The notes below the pieces were generated by a model. It was not told where the DNA came from, searched no databases, and was given only the letters and a program-made list of their open reading frames with translations. The translations under genes were made by a program, and so were the position numbers. Below, one piece after another: positions 45,912 to 56,037 of a DNA stretch of 64,000 nucleotides (position 1 is the stretch's first letter; every line of letters begins with the position of its first letter). Source of the DNA: Cutibacterium equinum (GTDB lineage: Bacteria > Actinomycetota > Actinomycetes > Propionibacteriales > Propionibacteriaceae); contig NZ_CP115668.1 of NCBI RefSeq assembly GCF_028021195.1, positions 1,612,001-1,676,000 of the forward strand. The letters run 5' to 3'.

Positions 45912-47300
45912 TCAGCCGTTTTCCCCGGCGGGTTGCCATGCCAGCGGCAGAGGATGGGCCGGATGCAAGGCCTCGTCGTCCTGGCTAACCGACTTCACCC
46001 GACCGATCTGGCTGCCCCGATGCTCAAAACGGCAGGTGACAATGCCGTGGCCCGACCCCCACACCCAGCCGCGGCCATAGTCGTCGTGGATGAGGTCTGC
46101 GCCAGGCGGCCAGGTGCGTCCATCGAAGGATCGGCGCCGTCCGAACGGGCCGGGTTGGATAGGAGTGACGTCCTCGGTCACGTCGGGCTCGTCACGCAGA
46201 TGTCCGTCGTCGTCGGTGGTGAACAGTTCTTCCTGGGCTGAGGTCGTGAAGTTGGACACACCAACCCCCAGCAACCGAACCCCCTCACGCAGGTCAAGAG
46301 AGTCGAGCATCTGCACCGCCACATGAGAGATTCGCTCGGGCGAATCGGTGGCTCCAGTCAGGGTCACCGATCGTGACCACACCTGAAAGTCCGCCATCTT
46401 GGCCTTGAGGGTCACGGTGCGGGCGAAATGCCCGGCCTTCTTGAGACGCCCACACACCAGCCCCGCATGACGCTCCACGATCTGACGGCACTCTTGCCGG
46501 TCGGTGAGATCGTGCTCGAAAGTGTCCTCAACCGAAATCGACTTGGCGATTCGGCTGGCCGCCACAGGGCGGTCGTCCCATGCCCGTGACAAGGCGACAA
46601 GGCTCGTGCCTGCTGCCTGGCCCAATTCGTGGACGAGCTCGGACTCCCGAGCGGAACGGACATCAGCAATGGTACGAAGACCCAACTTTTCCAACCGTTG
46701 CGCTGTCACGGGACCGACCCCCGGAATAGCCCGCGCCGGCAGGGGCGCAATGGTGTCAGCCTCGGTTCCGGGCGCAACGAGGGCGGTCTGGTCGCTGTAG
46801 CCACGCTTGGGCTTGGCCATCTCGGAGGCGACCTTCGCCATGAACTTGCTCGACCCGATCCCCACCGAGCAGCTCAATCCCTCAGTGCGCTCGAAGACTC
46901 GGGCGCGAAGATCAGCGGCCACCTGGCGCAAACCCTCCAGGTCATCGACGTCGATCCCGCCAGCCTCCAGATCGACGAAGGCCTCGTCAAGGCTCAACGG
47001 CTCCACCAGCGGCGAGACTTCTCGCAGGGTTGCCATGACGACCTTCGACGACTCTCGATACGCCTCAAATCGCCCCGAGAGGAACGCAGCATGGGGAGCC
47101 AGGCGGCGAGCCTGCGACCCTGCCATGGCGGAATGGACCCCGAATGCACGAGCTTCGTAGGAGGCGGTGGCCACGACTCCCCTACCACCGACCCCACCGA
47201 CGATGACGGCCTTGCCGACCAGGGACGGCTTGTCCCGTTGCTCCACCGAGGCGAAGAAGGCATCCATGTCCAGGTGGAGGATCGAGGCCGTCGATCTCAT
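45912..47300 (-). CDS. dinB: DNA polymerase IV (Y family)
   Basis: 462 aa translesion polymerase. Catalytic acids are intact: [14 protein letters not shown] at the start and SLDEAFVDL near residue 103. Helix-hairpin-helix region ([23 protein letters not shown]) near 190 and the little-finger domain after 240. The C-terminal 90 residues (after about residue 370) form an extension that includes a [20 protein letters not shown] stretch resembling a short extra module seen in actinobacterial DinB proteins. It ends a minus-strand operon with folA (4-base overlap) and thyA, unlike the catalytically dead ImuB 9 kb away. Confidence 0.92.
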   Translation of the reverse strand: MRSTASILHLDMDAFFASVEQRDKPSLVGKAVIVGGVGGRGVVATASYEARAFGVHSAMAGSQARRLAPHAAFLSGRFEAYRESSKVVMATLREVSPLVEPLSLDEAFVDLEAGGIDVDDLEGLRQVAADLRARVFERTEGLSCSVGIGSSKFMAKVASEMAKPKRGYSDQTALVAPGTEADTIAPLPARAIPGVGPVTAQRLEKLGLRTIADVRSARESELVHELGQAAGTSLVALSRAWDDRPVAASRIAKSISVEDTFEHDLTDRQECRQIVERHAGLVCGRLKKAGHFARTVTLKAKMADFQVWSRSVTLTGATDSPERISHVAVQMLDSLDLREGVRLLGVGVSNFTTSAQEELFTTDDDGHLRDEPDVTEDVTPIQPGPFGRRRSFDGRTWPPGADLIHDDYGRGWVWGSGHGIVTCRFEHRGSQIGRVKSVSQDDEALHPAHPLPLAWQPAGENG

Positions 47301-47767
47301 GCCCGACGCCGGTACCCGACGAAGTCGAACCCATCTCGGGGCTCACGTCGGGTCTCAGCCCACACCTGCCGATCAATCTGGGGGAATGTTGCCGAGCCTG
47401 CCGGACTCTGGTGGACCTCGGTGATGTCGAGCTCGTCGCACAGGTCGAGGCCATCAGCGTAAATCTGGCCTCCCCCGGCGATGAAACAGATGTCCTCGCC
47501 GGCCTGGCGAGCCATCTCCACGGCTTCGCGCGGACTAGCGGCGACGTCAACGCCATCGGCAGACCACTGCCGGTCACGGGTGCAAATGATGTGACGACGC
47601 CCCGGAAGTTTGCCGACCTGCTCAAAGGTACGCCGCCCGAACACCAGGGTGTGACCCATCGTCACCTTCTTGAACCGGCGGAAATCCTCGCTGATGTGCC
47701 ACAGCATGTCCTGCCCGGACCCTATGACACCGTTATCAGCGACGGCGGCGATGGCGACGACCTTCAT
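47297..47767 (-). CDS. folA: Dihydrofolate reductase
   Basis: 156 aa, usual length. Motifs: [44 protein letters not shown] (substrate and NADPH sites; here the usual Pro-Trp of 'LPWH' is LW) and FIAGGGQIY near residue 100. It regenerates tetrahydrofolate consumed by thymidylate synthase, whose gene ends 40 bases upstream. ATG 47767 behind AGGAGA is preferred to the longer frame extending upstream into thyA. Confidence 0.94.
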   Translation of the reverse strand: MKVVAIAAVADNGVIGSGQDMLWHISEDFRRFKKVTMGHTLVFGRRTFEQVGKLPGRRHIICTRDRQWSADGVDVAASPREAVEMARQAGEDICFIAGGGQIYADGLDLCDELDITEVHQSPAGSATFPQIDRQVWAETRREPRDGFDFVGYRRRA

Positions 47768-47807
47768 CGTGTCTCCTGGTACTTCAAATAGTGCGATCCG
47801 GCTAGGT

Positions 47808-48620
47808 TCAGACGGCAATCGGAGCGGGAAGTGCCGGGTACGGGTCATACCCAGTCACGGTGATGTCCGACAGCTCGAATCCGTCAATGTCACGAATGTC
47901 TGGATTGACGGTCACCTGAGGCAGCTGACGGGGCTCACGGGTGAGCTGCTCGTGCACCTGATCCAGATGATTGAGGTAGAGATGAGCATCGCCCACGGTA
48001 TGAACGAACTTCAGCGGCTTCAACCCCGTCACCGATGCCACCAGATGCGTAAGCAAGGCGTACGACGCAATATTGAACGGCACACCGAGGAAGGTGTCAC
48101 CGGAACGCTGGTAGAGCTGACAGCTCAACCATTCAGGCTTCCCGTCCTCGTCAGGGGTGACATAGAACTGGAACAACGTATGGCAGGGAGGCAGGGCCAT
48201 CTGGTCGACCTCAGCCACATTCCACGCCGAGACGATGTGACGACGCGACCACGGGTTGGTGCGAATCTGCTCGATAACCCTGGCAATCTGGTCGATCGTG
48301 CCGCCGTCGGCGTCAGGCCAGGACCGCCACTGATGGCCGTACACCGGTCCCAGATCGCCATTCTCGTCAGCCCATTCGTCCCAGATATGGATGTTGTTGT
48401 CGTGCAGCCAGCCGATATTGGTGTCCCCACGCAAGAACCACAACAGCTCCCCGAACACACTGCGGGTGTAAATCTTCTTCGTCGTCACCAACGGGAAGCC
48501 CTCACGCAGATCAAAGGACATCTGGTGACCAAAGACACTCAACGTCCCGGTGCCCGTGCGATCCTCTCGACGCACCCCCTCATCGAGAATCCGCTGCAAC
48601 AAATCCAGGTAAACCTGCAC
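47808..48620 (-). CDS. thyA: Thymidylate synthase
   Basis: 270 aa. [30 protein letters not shown] at the N-terminus, catalytic Cys in [12 protein letters not shown] near residue 150, folate and dUMP-binding residues in [19 protein letters not shown] and HLYLNHLDQ. It makes dTMP from dUMP using methylene-tetrahydrofolate. The start is GTG 48620 behind GGAAGG, one base after the rdgB stop; the E. coli enzyme starts at the equivalent position. Confidence 0.95.
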   Translation of the reverse strand: MQVYLDLLQRILDEGVRREDRTGTGTLSVFGHQMSFDLREGFPLVTTKKIYTRSVFGELLWFLRGDTNIGWLHDNNIHIWDEWADENGDLGPVYGHQWRSWPDADGGTIDQIARVIEQIRTNPWSRRHIVSAWNVAEVDQMALPPCHTLFQFYVTPDEDGKPEWLSCQLYQRSGDTFLGVPFNIASYALLTHLVASVTGLKPLKFVHTVGDAHLYLNHLDQVHEQLTREPRQLPQVTVNPDIRDIDGFELSDITVTGYDPYPALPAPIAV

Positions 48621-48621
48621 G

Positions 48622-49236
48622 TCAACGACCTTCCAGATGAGCGACGACCGCCGGGACGATGGCACGAACGGCCTGCCCCCGGTGGCTGATGGCGTCCTTG
48701 ACCTCCGCAGACATCTCGGCGCTGGTCAGATCACCGGGCTGGGCGTCAGGCACGAACATCGGATCATAACCAAACCCGTTCTCCCCGCGAGCCTCCGCGA
48801 TGATCCTGCCCTCCATCGTGGCCACCTTGGTGATCTCGGTGCCATCCGGGTCAACGAAAGCCATCGCACACACGAACCGACCATGACGCCGCTCGTGGGG
48901 AAGATCGAAGGTTTGGTCAAGCAACAACTGAAGGTTGCGCTCATCAGTGGCATCCGGCCCCGACCAGCGCGACGAACGAATCCCAGGCATCCGGTTGAGG
49001 GCGTCAACCTCGATGCCAGAATCGTCGGCCAGAGCCGGCAAACCCGTGTCGTGGGCGGCGGCTCGGGCCTTGATGAGGGCGTTCTCGACAAAGGTGGTGC
49101 CCGTCTCCTCAGGGGCAGGGGCGCCACTGACCTCAGACAGGGCGACGATCTCGACGTCGGTACCGGCCGCCTCGAAGGTACGACGCAGCTCGACCACCTT
49201 CTTGGCGTTGTTGGACGCCAACACGATCCTGCTCAC
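48622..49236 (-). CDS. rdgB: dITP/XTP pyrophosphatase (RdgB/HAM1 family)
   Basis: 204 aa. Typical motifs: [15 protein letters not shown] at the start, [22 protein letters not shown] near residue 75 and HRGQAVRAI at the end, with GFGYDPMF near 155. It removes deaminated purine triphosphates from the nucleotide pool. GTG 49236 overlaps the rph stop by 4 bases. The gene is followed one base later by thyA, linking nucleotide sanitation with dTMP synthesis. Confidence 0.94.
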   Translation of the reverse strand: MSRIVLASNNAKKVVELRRTFEAAGTDVEIVALSEVSGAPAPEETGTTFVENALIKARAAAHDTGLPALADDSGIEVDALNRMPGIRSSRWSGPDATDERNLQLLLDQTFDLPHERRHGRFVCAMAFVDPDGTEITKVATMEGRIIAEARGENGFGYDPMFVPDAQPGDLTSAEMSAEVKDAISHRGQAVRAIVPAVVAHLEGR

Positions 49237-49967
49237 ACCGACACCCCCAACGCCTCCGACTGGGCAGCCTTGAGACTGGCACACCCGCCGGCAGCCAGGT
49301 CGAGCAACTCGTTGAGCAGATCGCGGTTGAAGGGAGCCCCCTCCGCGGTTCCCTGGATCTCCACGAAGTCACCATTGCCGCTCATGACAACATTCATGTC
49401 GGTGTCAGCCCGCGAATCCTCCTCATAGGCGAGGTCAAGCATCGGCGTACCGCCGACCACGCCGACCGAGATGGCCTGCACCGAACCAGTGATGGGCTCG
49501 CCCACCAATCCGCCACGCTCACGCAACCAGGTGACGGCGTCAACCAGGGCAACATAGGCGCCGGTGATGGAAGCCGTGCGAGTACCGCCGTCGGCCTGCA
49601 ACACATCACAGTCAAGGATGATGGTGTTCTCCCCCAGCGCCTTGTCATCGACGACAGCGCGCAGCGAGCGCCCCACCAGGCGGGAAATCTCATGGGTCCG
49701 TCCACCGATCTTGCCCTTACGGGACTCTCGACCGGAACGCTCATTGGTGGCGCGGGGCAGCATCTCGTACTCGGCAGTCACCCAGCCAAGCCCCGACCCC
49801 TTGCGCCAGCGCGGCACCCCCTCAGTGACCGAGGCATTGCACAACACCGTCGTGCGCCCGAAGCTCACCAGCACCGAACCTTCAGCCTGGCTCAACCAGC
49901 CGCGTTCGATCCTCACGTCTCGCAACTGGTCCAGGCGGCGTCCATCAATTCGAGAAGTCTCACTCAC
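49233..49967 (-). CDS. rph: Ribonuclease PH
   Basis: 244 aa 3'-5' exoribonuclease for tRNA maturation. Motifs: [18 protein letters not shown], the phosphate/RNA-binding [40 protein letters not shown] and [20 protein letters not shown]. Start choice between GTG 49967 and GTG 49997; the former gives the family length and I prefer it. It overlaps rdgB, the usual actinobacterial pairing murI-rph-rdgB. Confidence 0.93.
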   Translation of the reverse strand: MSETSRIDGRRLDQLRDVRIERGWLSQAEGSVLVSFGRTTVLCNASVTEGVPRWRKGSGLGWVTAEYEMLPRATNERSGRESRKGKIGGRTHEISRLVGRSLRAVVDDKALGENTIILDCDVLQADGGTRTASITGAYVALVDAVTWLRERGGLVGEPITGSVQAISVGVVGGTPMLDLAYEEDSRADTDMNVVMSGNGDFVEIQGTAEGAPFNRDLLNELLDLAAGGCASLKAAQSEALGVSV

Positions 49968-50020
49968 GCCGTCAAGAGTAGTGGGAGGGGCTGACACGAA
50001 TCCCGACGCGGCACACCCGC

Positions 50021-50875
50021 TCAGTTGCGCACCACCGCACGGTCCCCGAAAGAAGGTTGATCGGCGTGCACCGACTGCACGTCATGAACAAAACCCTCCA
50101 TGAGTCGTCGTCCCAATGTCTCGAAACGCTCAGCATTACCCGTCGTCAGGAAGTAGCGGCTGGATTCCCGAGGCTCGGAGTGCAGCAACCCCGACTCAGC
50201 CAGCAAGGAATACGAGGCCCGGGCGCACTGATGGGAGGACGAGATGAGGGTGACGTCGTCGCCCAGCACATAGGAAATGAGCCCAGCCAACAGCGGATAG
50301 TGAGTACACCCCAGAATGAGGGTGTCGCAGCCAGCCTCCTGAATCGGCGTGAGGTAATCGCGAGCAATGGCTTCCAGCTCTGCGCCGCTGGTGACCCCCT
50401 GCTCGACGTAAGGGACGAACTTCGGACACGCCTGAGTCGTCAAAGTAATGCCAGGCACCGCCGCCAGGGCATCCTCATAAGCCAAGGAGCGGGCCGTGGC
50501 CTCGGTGCAAATAACACCGATACGACCATTCCGGGTCGCTGAACTGGCCCGCCGAGCAGCCGGCATGATGACGTCAATCACCGGCACGTCATAGCGTTCC
50601 CGAGCATCCCGAAGCACCGCCGACGATGCCGTATTACAGGCGATGAGCAAGGCTTTCACCCCGTGGGCGACGAGCCGGTCGAGGCATTGCAGGGCGTAAC
50701 GACGCACCTGGGCAATCGTCTTGTCACCATAAGGAGCACGGTCCGTGTCACCCAGATAGACGATGTCCTCATTGGGCATGAGGTCGACGACGGATCGGGC
50801 CACCGTCAACCCTCCGAATCCAGAATCGAAGATGCCGATCGGTGAGTCGACAACGTCGAAATCAGATTCGGTCAC
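50021..50875 (-). CDS. murI: Glutamate racemase
   Basis: 284 aa. N-terminal [19 protein letters not shown], first catalytic Cys in [10 protein letters not shown] near residue 85 and second in LGCTHYPLL near 198. It makes D-glutamate for peptidoglycan, the residue later amidated by MurT/GatD encoded elsewhere in this window. The start is uncertain; GTG 50875 gives the normal length, while the open frame extends 54 codons further upstream into the DUF2017 gene. Confidence 0.93.
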   Translation of the reverse strand: MTESDFDVVDSPIGIFDSGFGGLTVARSVVDLMPNEDIVYLGDTDRAPYGDKTIAQVRRYALQCLDRLVAHGVKALLIACNTASSAVLRDARERYDVPVIDVIMPAARRASSATRNGRIGVICTEATARSLAYEDALAAVPGITLTTQACPKFVPYVEQGVTSGAELEAIARDYLTPIQEAGCDTLILGCTHYPLLAGLISYVLGDDVTLISSSHQCARASYSLLAESGLLHSEPRESSRYFLTTGNAERFETLGRRLMEGFVHDVQSVHADQPSFGDRAVVRN

Positions 50876-50960
50876 GGCTGGCAAGACTACCCCGCCCTGG
50901 ATGGTCTCCGAGGTGACCCTGGGGATGCGCGGGCCGGTGGGCGTCCGAGACGCCGACGCC

Positions 50961-51518
50961 CTACTCCGACAGCTCCACCTCGACAAGCACCTCGACGACG
51001 AAGCCAAGCCACTCGTAAACGCGCTCCTCCTGCGCATCCACGTCCTCCTGGGCGAGACGGGCGACCTCGTCAGCGCTGATCTGGTCGGTAATGCCCAACC
51101 TGGTAGCCATCATCACCCGCAAGGCATTGACCGTGCGAAGCCATCTCTGCGTGGTCTGAGGATTCATGGGGATGACGCCAGTTCGCTGCAAGGTGTCCAG
51201 ATCAGTCCGCAGCGCCTGGGCATCCTGCCAGCGCGCGGCGACCTCCTCGACGTCATGGCGGGCGTGGAACCCGGCGTCGGCAGCGTCATCGCCGCGATAG
51301 GCGCTGGGCAGAATGCTCCGACTCACCTCGTCGTCCTGCGGGCCAGAGAACTGGCTCTCCCAGAAGGCGAACGGATCTGCGTCGCGGGTGCGCTGAGCAA
51401 GACCGTCGCGCAAACCCGACAACGCCTCGAGGTAATGCCCCAGGGCGATCTCGACGCCGATGATCTCCTCGCTGTCCCAGTACCAGACCCACCGACTCCG
51501 GGTGCCCTCAATCCTCAT
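50961..51518 (-). CDS. DUF2017 family protein
   Basis: 185 aa, acidic and mostly helical, no membrane segment or catalytic motif. The pattern (WDSEEIIGVEIALGHYLEALSGL..., SRSILPSAYRGDD, WLRTVNALRVMMATRLGI) matches the DUF2017 family, which in actinobacteria is encoded next to clpS and murI. Function unknown; the constant neighbourhood suggests a role with the ClpS adaptor. It overlaps clpS by 4 bases. Confidence 0.85.
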   Translation of the reverse strand: MRIEGTRSRWVWYWDSEEIIGVEIALGHYLEALSGLRDGLAQRTRDADPFAFWESQFSGPQDDEVSRSILPSAYRGDDAADAGFHARHDVEEVAARWQDAQALRTDLDTLQRTGVIPMNPQTTQRWLRTVNALRVMMATRLGITDQISADEVARLAQEDVDAQEERVYEWLGFVVEVLVEVELSE

Positions 51519-51808
51519 TCCTGCCCGCCCTGTTCGACCGAGGCCTGAAGACCATAACTGTGCATGGCGTGCACCGCGATCTCCATCTCCTCCTTGGAGC
51601 CCTCGGCCACCGTCGCCCGACCATTGTTGTGGACCTGGATCATGAGTTGCACGGCTTTCTCACGGGGATAGCCGAAATACCTCATGAACACCATCGTCAC
51701 GTAGTCCATGAGGTTCACCGGATCGTCCCAGACGACCGTCGTCCACGTCGATTCCTCATCGGTGAGTCGAGCTGTCCGCACAACGGGGTCCACGGTGGGT
51801 GCAGTCAT
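51515..51808 (-). CDS. clpS: ClpS, ATP-dependent Clp protease adaptor
   Basis: 97 aa. The ClpS core is clear: VVWDDPVNLMDYVTMVFMRYFGYPREKAVQLMIQVHNNGRATVAEGSKEEMEIAVHAM (the hydrophobic pocket that binds N-degrons). It delivers N-end-rule substrates to the Clp protease. First gene of the minus-strand run that ends with dinB; divergent from pncB with 76 bases between. Confidence 0.94.
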   Translation of the reverse strand: MTAPTVDPVVRTARLTDEESTWTTVVWDDPVNLMDYVTMVFMRYFGYPREKAVQLMIQVHNNGRATVAEGSKEEMEIAVHAMHSYGLQASVEQGGQE

Positions 51809-51871
51809 GTGCCCATTGTGTCATCACGCGAGGGCACACAGACCTCACCGGCGGACACACCCCGTCGCCCC

Positions 51872-51885
51872 TAAACTGTGGCCCA
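51872..51885 (+). promoter_or_regulatory. -10 element of leaderless pncB
   Basis: TAAACT at 51872-51877 and seven bases before ATG 51885; no SD sequence is present. Confidence 0.55.
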
Positions 51886-53225
51886 TGTCGACCGCATTGT
51901 TCACCGACCACTACGAGCTGACCATGGTCGAGGCTGCCATGTCATCGGGAACCGCTGACCGCCGCTGCGTCTTCGAATTGTTCCCACGTCGGCTCCCCGA
52001 AGGCCGCCGCTACGGCGTCGTCGCCGGCACCGGGCGTGTCCTCGACGCGGTGGAGAACTTCCACTTCACCGATGAAGAAATCTCCTTCTTGGAGAAGAGC
52101 GGGGTCGTCGGCCCGCGCATGGCGCAGTGGCTGTCGAACTACCGTTTCACCGGATCCATCCACGGTTACGCCGAGGGCGATCTCTACTTCCCAGGATCGC
52201 CGCTACTGACCGTCGAAGGCACCTTTGCCGAGGCCTGCGTCCTCGAGACCCTGCTGCTGAGCATCTACAACCATGATTCCGCGATCGCCTCGGCGGCCTC
52301 CCGCATGGTCATGATGGCCGAAGGCCGCTCGATCATCGAGATGGGTTCTCGTCGCACCCACGAGGAGTCCGCAGTCGCCGCCGCCCGTGCTGCCTGGATC
52401 GCCGGATTCGGCCCCACCTCCAACCTCGCCGCCGGGATTCGCTACGGCGTCCCCACCTCCGGCACGGCTGCCCACGCCTTCACCCTCCTCCACGACAGCG
52501 AGGAGGACGCCTTCCGCGCCCAGCTGGCCGCCTACGGCGAGAAGACCACCCTGCTGGTCGACACCTACAACATCGAGAACGCCGTGCGCACAGCCGTTCG
52601 CCTCACCGAGGGACGCCTCGGCGCGGTGCGCATCGACTCCGGAGACCTCTCCATCGTCGCCCGACAGGTCCGCGACCTGCTCGACGACCTCGGCGCCACG
52701 ACCACCCGCATCATCGTCACCAGCGACCTTGACGAATGGCAGATTGCCGCCCTGCGCGGCGCCCCCGTCGACGGCTTCGGCGTCGGAACCTCCGTCGTGA
52801 CCGGTTCGGGAGCGCCAACCTGCTCCTTCGTCTACAAGCTCGTCGCCCGCGCACTCTCAGACGACCCGGACGCCGAGCTGCTGCCGGTGGCCAAGAAGTC
52901 ATCCCACAAGAACACCGTCGGTGGACGCAAGTACGCGGTGCGACGCATCGGTTCGGATGGCGTCGCCACCGCCGAGGTCGTCGGGGTAGGTCAGCAGCCA
53001 ACCGCCGACGCCGACGACCGCAACCTCATCGTCCCCCTCATCATCGACGGCGACGTCGTGGGCCGTGAACCTGTGGAGGCGGCGCGTCAGCGTCACCGGG
53101 ACGCCATCACCGAGCTGCCCATCGCTGGACGACGTATTTCGCGAGGCGACCAGGCCATCCCAACCATCATGGTGAAACAGGGAGATGGCGGCGCTGACAC
53201 CGTCCTCGGCGCATCCTTGTCGTGA
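51885..53225 (+). CDS. pncB: Nicotinate phosphoribosyltransferase
   Basis: 446 aa type II phosphoribosyltransferase. N-terminal TDHYELTMVEAAM, the catalytic-loop region MGSRRTHEESAVAAARAAWIAGFGPTSN with the His normally phosphorylated to boost activity (near residue 155-160), then SGTAAHAFTLLH and VRIDSGDLS. It feeds nicotinate to NAD biosynthesis. The longer open frame begins 59 codons earlier, but ATG 51885 with TAAACT seven bases before is the better start. Confidence 0.95.
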   Translation: MSTALFTDHYELTMVEAAMSSGTADRRCVFELFPRRLPEGRRYGVVAGTGRVLDAVENFHFTDEEISFLEKSGVVGPRMAQWLSNYRFTGSIHGYAEGDLYFPGSPLLTVEGTFAEACVLETLLLSIYNHDSAIASAASRMVMMAEGRSIIEMGSRRTHEESAVAAARAAWIAGFGPTSNLAAGIRYGVPTSGTAAHAFTLLHDSEEDAFRAQLAAYGEKTTLLVDTYNIENAVRTAVRLTEGRLGAVRIDSGDLSIVARQVRDLLDDLGATTTRIIVTSDLDEWQIAALRGAPVDGFGVGTSVVTGSGAPTCSFVYKLVARALSDDPDAELLPVAKKSSHKNTVGGRKYAVRRIGSDGVATAEVVGVGQQPTADADDRNLIVPLIIDGDVVGREPVEAARQRHRDAITELPIAGRRISRGDQAIPTIMVKQGDGGADTVLGASLS

Positions 53226-53332
53226 GTACGCAGCACTGCCTCACACTGCCGTTCCAGCTCCTCGAAATGTGACAACTGGGTTAACACTGGCCCGAAATGG
53301 GTGGAAAACCCGCTATTGAAGCGCATTTGGGC

Positions 53333-53362
53333 TTGACTGGACACCATCACCCGCTAGTGTCC
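53333..53362 (+). promoter_or_regulatory. Promoter of the HU gene with overlapping inverted repeat
   Basis: TTGACT (53333-53338), a 16-base spacer and TAGTGT (53355-53360). GGACAC (53339-53344) and GTGTCC (53357-53362) form an inverted repeat around the spacer, which could bind a regulator. Start codon lies about 60 bases downstream of the -10. Confidence 0.6.
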
Positions 53363-53421
53363 TTGGTTAGGGAAACGGCAAGACGCCGAAAACCGAACAT
53401 CGTCCATTTGAGGAGACCCCC

Positions 53422-53697
53422 ATGACCAAGTCCGAGCTCATCAAGGCCGTCGCCAAGCAGGCCTCGCTCACCGAGGCCCAGACCAACGAGGCCGTCAAGG
53501 CTCTCACCGACGTCATCACCAGCGCCCTGGCCAAGGGCGAGAAGGTGCAGCTTCCTGGTCTGTTCACCGCCGAGGCCGTCGAGCGCCCCGCTCGCAATGG
53601 CCGCAACCCCCGCACCGGCGAGTCCATGACCATCCCCGCTCACAAGGCCGTCAAGATTTCGGCCTCCAGCACCCTCAAGAAGGCGGTTGCTGACTGA
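53422..53697 (+). CDS. hup: HU-family DNA-binding protein
   Basis: 91 aa, the normal length of bacterial HU. MTKSELIKAVAKQASLTEAQTNEAVKALTDVITSALAKGEKVQLPGLFT and the DNA-binding arm RPARNGRNPRTGESMTIPAHKAVKISA are typical. It lacks the Lys/Ala-rich C-terminal tail found on mycobacterial HupB. GAGGAG precedes the ATG. Nucleoid compaction and DNA bending are expected. A terminator follows 38 bases after the stop. Confidence 0.95.
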   Translation: MTKSELIKAVAKQASLTEAQTNEAVKALTDVITSALAKGEKVQLPGLFTAEAVERPARNGRNPRTGESMTIPAHKAVKISASSTLKKAVAD

Positions 53698-53735
53698 GCG
53701 ACTGAGGCGGGTCATTGCCCCGCAGCTCAACGTTC

Positions 53736-53765
53736 GGGGTCCGATGCCATCAAGCATCGGACCCC
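53736..53765 (+). terminator. Terminator of hup
   Basis: GGGGTCCGATGC and GCATCGGACCCC form a perfect 12-bp stem with a 6-base loop, followed by GGTTT. Confidence 0.85.
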
Positions 53766-53824
53766 GGTTTCATATCTCCCACAGACCCCGGTTTTCGTCT
53801 CTGCCACAAGCGATGGTCAGCCGG

Positions 53825-55933
53825 TCACTTCTCGTTCATGACCGCAGACAGACGCGCGGCCCTCTCATCGGTGAAGACCTCCTCCAGCCACATCGGTGAG
53901 CCGTCCGGATGGCTGAGAGGCACCCGCCAGTTCGGGTACTCATTGGTCGTGCCGGGCAGATTCTGGGTACGGCGATCCCCCACCGCGTCAGTAAGGGTGG
54001 CGTTGAGAACCTTCGACGGTGTGCGGGTGAGCATGCGGTGCATGGCCACCACGATCTCCTCCTGCGAGGGATTGTCGGCCTCCAGGACTCCACGCGCCCG
54101 CAGGATGGCGATCCACGTTTGCGTCTGGCGAGCTGCCTCGGCTCGCTCGTGCTCCAATGATTCGGTGAGCAGTCCGAGGTTGTGGCGCACCTCGACGTGA
54201 TCACCAGCCAGATATCCGGTGGTGGGCGGCAGGTCGTGGGTGGTCACCGAACTCATGGCGTATTCGCGCCACTGCTCGGGAGCCAGCGGCTGGCCGTCCT
54301 CCCCGTTCTCGAACCACAGCACCGAGGTGCCCATGATCCCCCGCTCACGCAGGTAGGTGCGCACCCACGGCTCCACGGTGCCCAAGTCCTCACCGACGAC
54401 GAGGGCGCCGGCCCGGTAGGCCTCCAGAGCCACGATGCCGACCATGGCCTCGTGGTCGTAACGGATGTATGTGCCCATGCGCGGACCAAGACCAGCCGGG
54501 ACCCACCACAGCCGGAACAGGCCCAGGATGTGGTCAATACGAATACCCCCGGCGTGTCGCAGGGCCGCCCGCACCATGTCACGGAAGGGCTGGTAGGCCA
54601 TGTCAGCCAGAATGTCCGGGCGCATCGGAGGCTGGCCCCACTCCTGGCCAGCCTGGTTGAAAGCATCGGGCGGGGACCCGACGCAGACCCCGTCAGCAAA
54701 CAGTTCCCCGAGCATCCACGCATCGGCTCCAGCACCCGAGACACCCACGGCCATGTCACAGATGAGACCCAAGGACATCCCCGCGTCGCGTCCCGCCGAC
54801 TGAGCCGCCGAGAGCTGCTGGTCGGCGATCCACTGCAACCACATGAAGAAGTCCACGCGATCGGCGTGGGCGCGCACAAACTGCGCGACGGCCCGGTTGC
54901 TGGGGCGCTGGAGTTCCTCGGGCCATTCATGCCAGTTGTTGCCGTAGACCTCGCTCAGCGCACACCAGGTGGCCAGATCAACCAGACGGGTACCACGCAG
55001 CCTGCGGAAAGCCTGGTACGACAGCTCTCGTGACCCTTTCAGGCCGAGCGCGTGAACGGCCTCGAGAACCGGCAGTTTGGCTCCCCAGGAACGGTCGCGG
55101 TCAATGGTCTCGGTGGCCGCGGCGGCGTGAGTCTGGGCGCGGCGGGCCTGGGAACGCTCGTCGGGGTCCAGGTCTGCGAACTCGGGAATGATCTCGGGGC
55201 GCACGTACAGCGGGTTGAGGAAGAGACGGCTGCACGGCAGATACGGCGAGGGCTCGATCGGAGAGACGACCTGGCTGGCATGCAGAGGATTGACCAGCAT
55301 GTAGTCCGCGCCCTGAGTCGCCGACCAGGTGCACATATCCGCCAAATCCGCGAAATCGCCCATCCCCCAGGATCTGTGGGACCGCGTCGAGTACAACTGC
55401 ACCGCATGACCCCACACCCGCGACGAGCCCATCGACCTGGGCAGGCCGAGCCAGTTCGGGGACACCACCACGGTTGACGTGGCACGGTGATCTGCCGTCG
55501 TCGCGACGATGGTGTGGTAACCCAGTGGAAGGTCAGCGGGAATACCAAACGTAGCCTCGCCGATCCAACGGCCCTCCACCTGGCGATCCGGATTCCAGTT
55601 GTCGACCTGCCAACACTCGCGGCGCTGACCATCCTCACAGACGATGTGGACCTCGACCTGTTCCCCGGCAGTGACATGGACGTCGACACGCCCCTCCTGG
55701 CCTTCGCGCAGCACGACGATGCCCGGCAGGACACGACGCCAGGTGCGGTTTTCGACCTCGCGGCACGCCTGCTCGGCCGCATCCGGGGTCGACGCGTCGA
55801 TTCCGAGCCCGGCCAGGACGGCGATGACGGTCGCCTCCTCAACCTCGGTGTACTGGCCCTTCCAGTCGTGGTACTCACGGGAGATGCCGAAGTGATCGGC
55901 CAGGGTCGTCAGGTGGGGATCTGTCACGGGCAT
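53825..55933 (-). CDS. malQ: 4-alpha-glucanotransferase (amylomaltase)
   Basis: 702 aa GH77 enzyme. An N-terminal beta region of about 170 residues (seen in actinobacterial MalQ) precedes the barrel with LVNPLHASQ, the nucleophile in LICDMAVGVSGAGADAW near residue 395, the acid/base Glu in VVGEDLGTVEPWV near 535 and TTHDLPPTTGYLAGDH near 585. It transfers maltooligosaccharide segments in glycogen/maltodextrin metabolism. ATG 55933 follows GAAAGG; the longer frame is rejected. It could act with the GH13 glucosidase at the window start, but they are 53 kb apart. Confidence 0.93.
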   Translation of the reverse strand: MPVTDPHLTTLADHFGISREYHDWKGQYTEVEEATVIAVLAGLGIDASTPDAAEQACREVENRTWRRVLPGIVVLREGQEGRVDVHVTAGEQVEVHIVCEDGQRRECWQVDNWNPDRQVEGRWIGEATFGIPADLPLGYHTIVATTADHRATSTVVVSPNWLGLPRSMGSSRVWGHAVQLYSTRSHRSWGMGDFADLADMCTWSATQGADYMLVNPLHASQVVSPIEPSPYLPCSRLFLNPLYVRPEIIPEFADLDPDERSQARRAQTHAAAATETIDRDRSWGAKLPVLEAVHALGLKGSRELSYQAFRRLRGTRLVDLATWCALSEVYGNNWHEWPEELQRPSNRAVAQFVRAHADRVDFFMWLQWIADQQLSAAQSAGRDAGMSLGLICDMAVGVSGAGADAWMLGELFADGVCVGSPPDAFNQAGQEWGQPPMRPDILADMAYQPFRDMVRAALRHAGGIRIDHILGLFRLWWVPAGLGPRMGTYIRYDHEAMVGIVALEAYRAGALVVGEDLGTVEPWVRTYLRERGIMGTSVLWFENGEDGQPLAPEQWREYAMSSVTTHDLPPTTGYLAGDHVEVRHNLGLLTESLEHERAEAARQTQTWIAILRARGVLEADNPSQEEIVVAMHRMLTRTPSKVLNATLTDAVGDRRTQNLPGTTNEYPNWRVPLSHPDGSPMWLEEVFTDERAARLSAVMNEK

Positions 55934-56037
55934 GACGGCCTTTCGGTACCCCGCGTCGGGGCAAGATCGATGCGGACGGGATGTGAGGACGAGGTCAGCA
56001 CCCCTGCTGGACGACAGGTGTGTTCCTGCGTCGAAAT

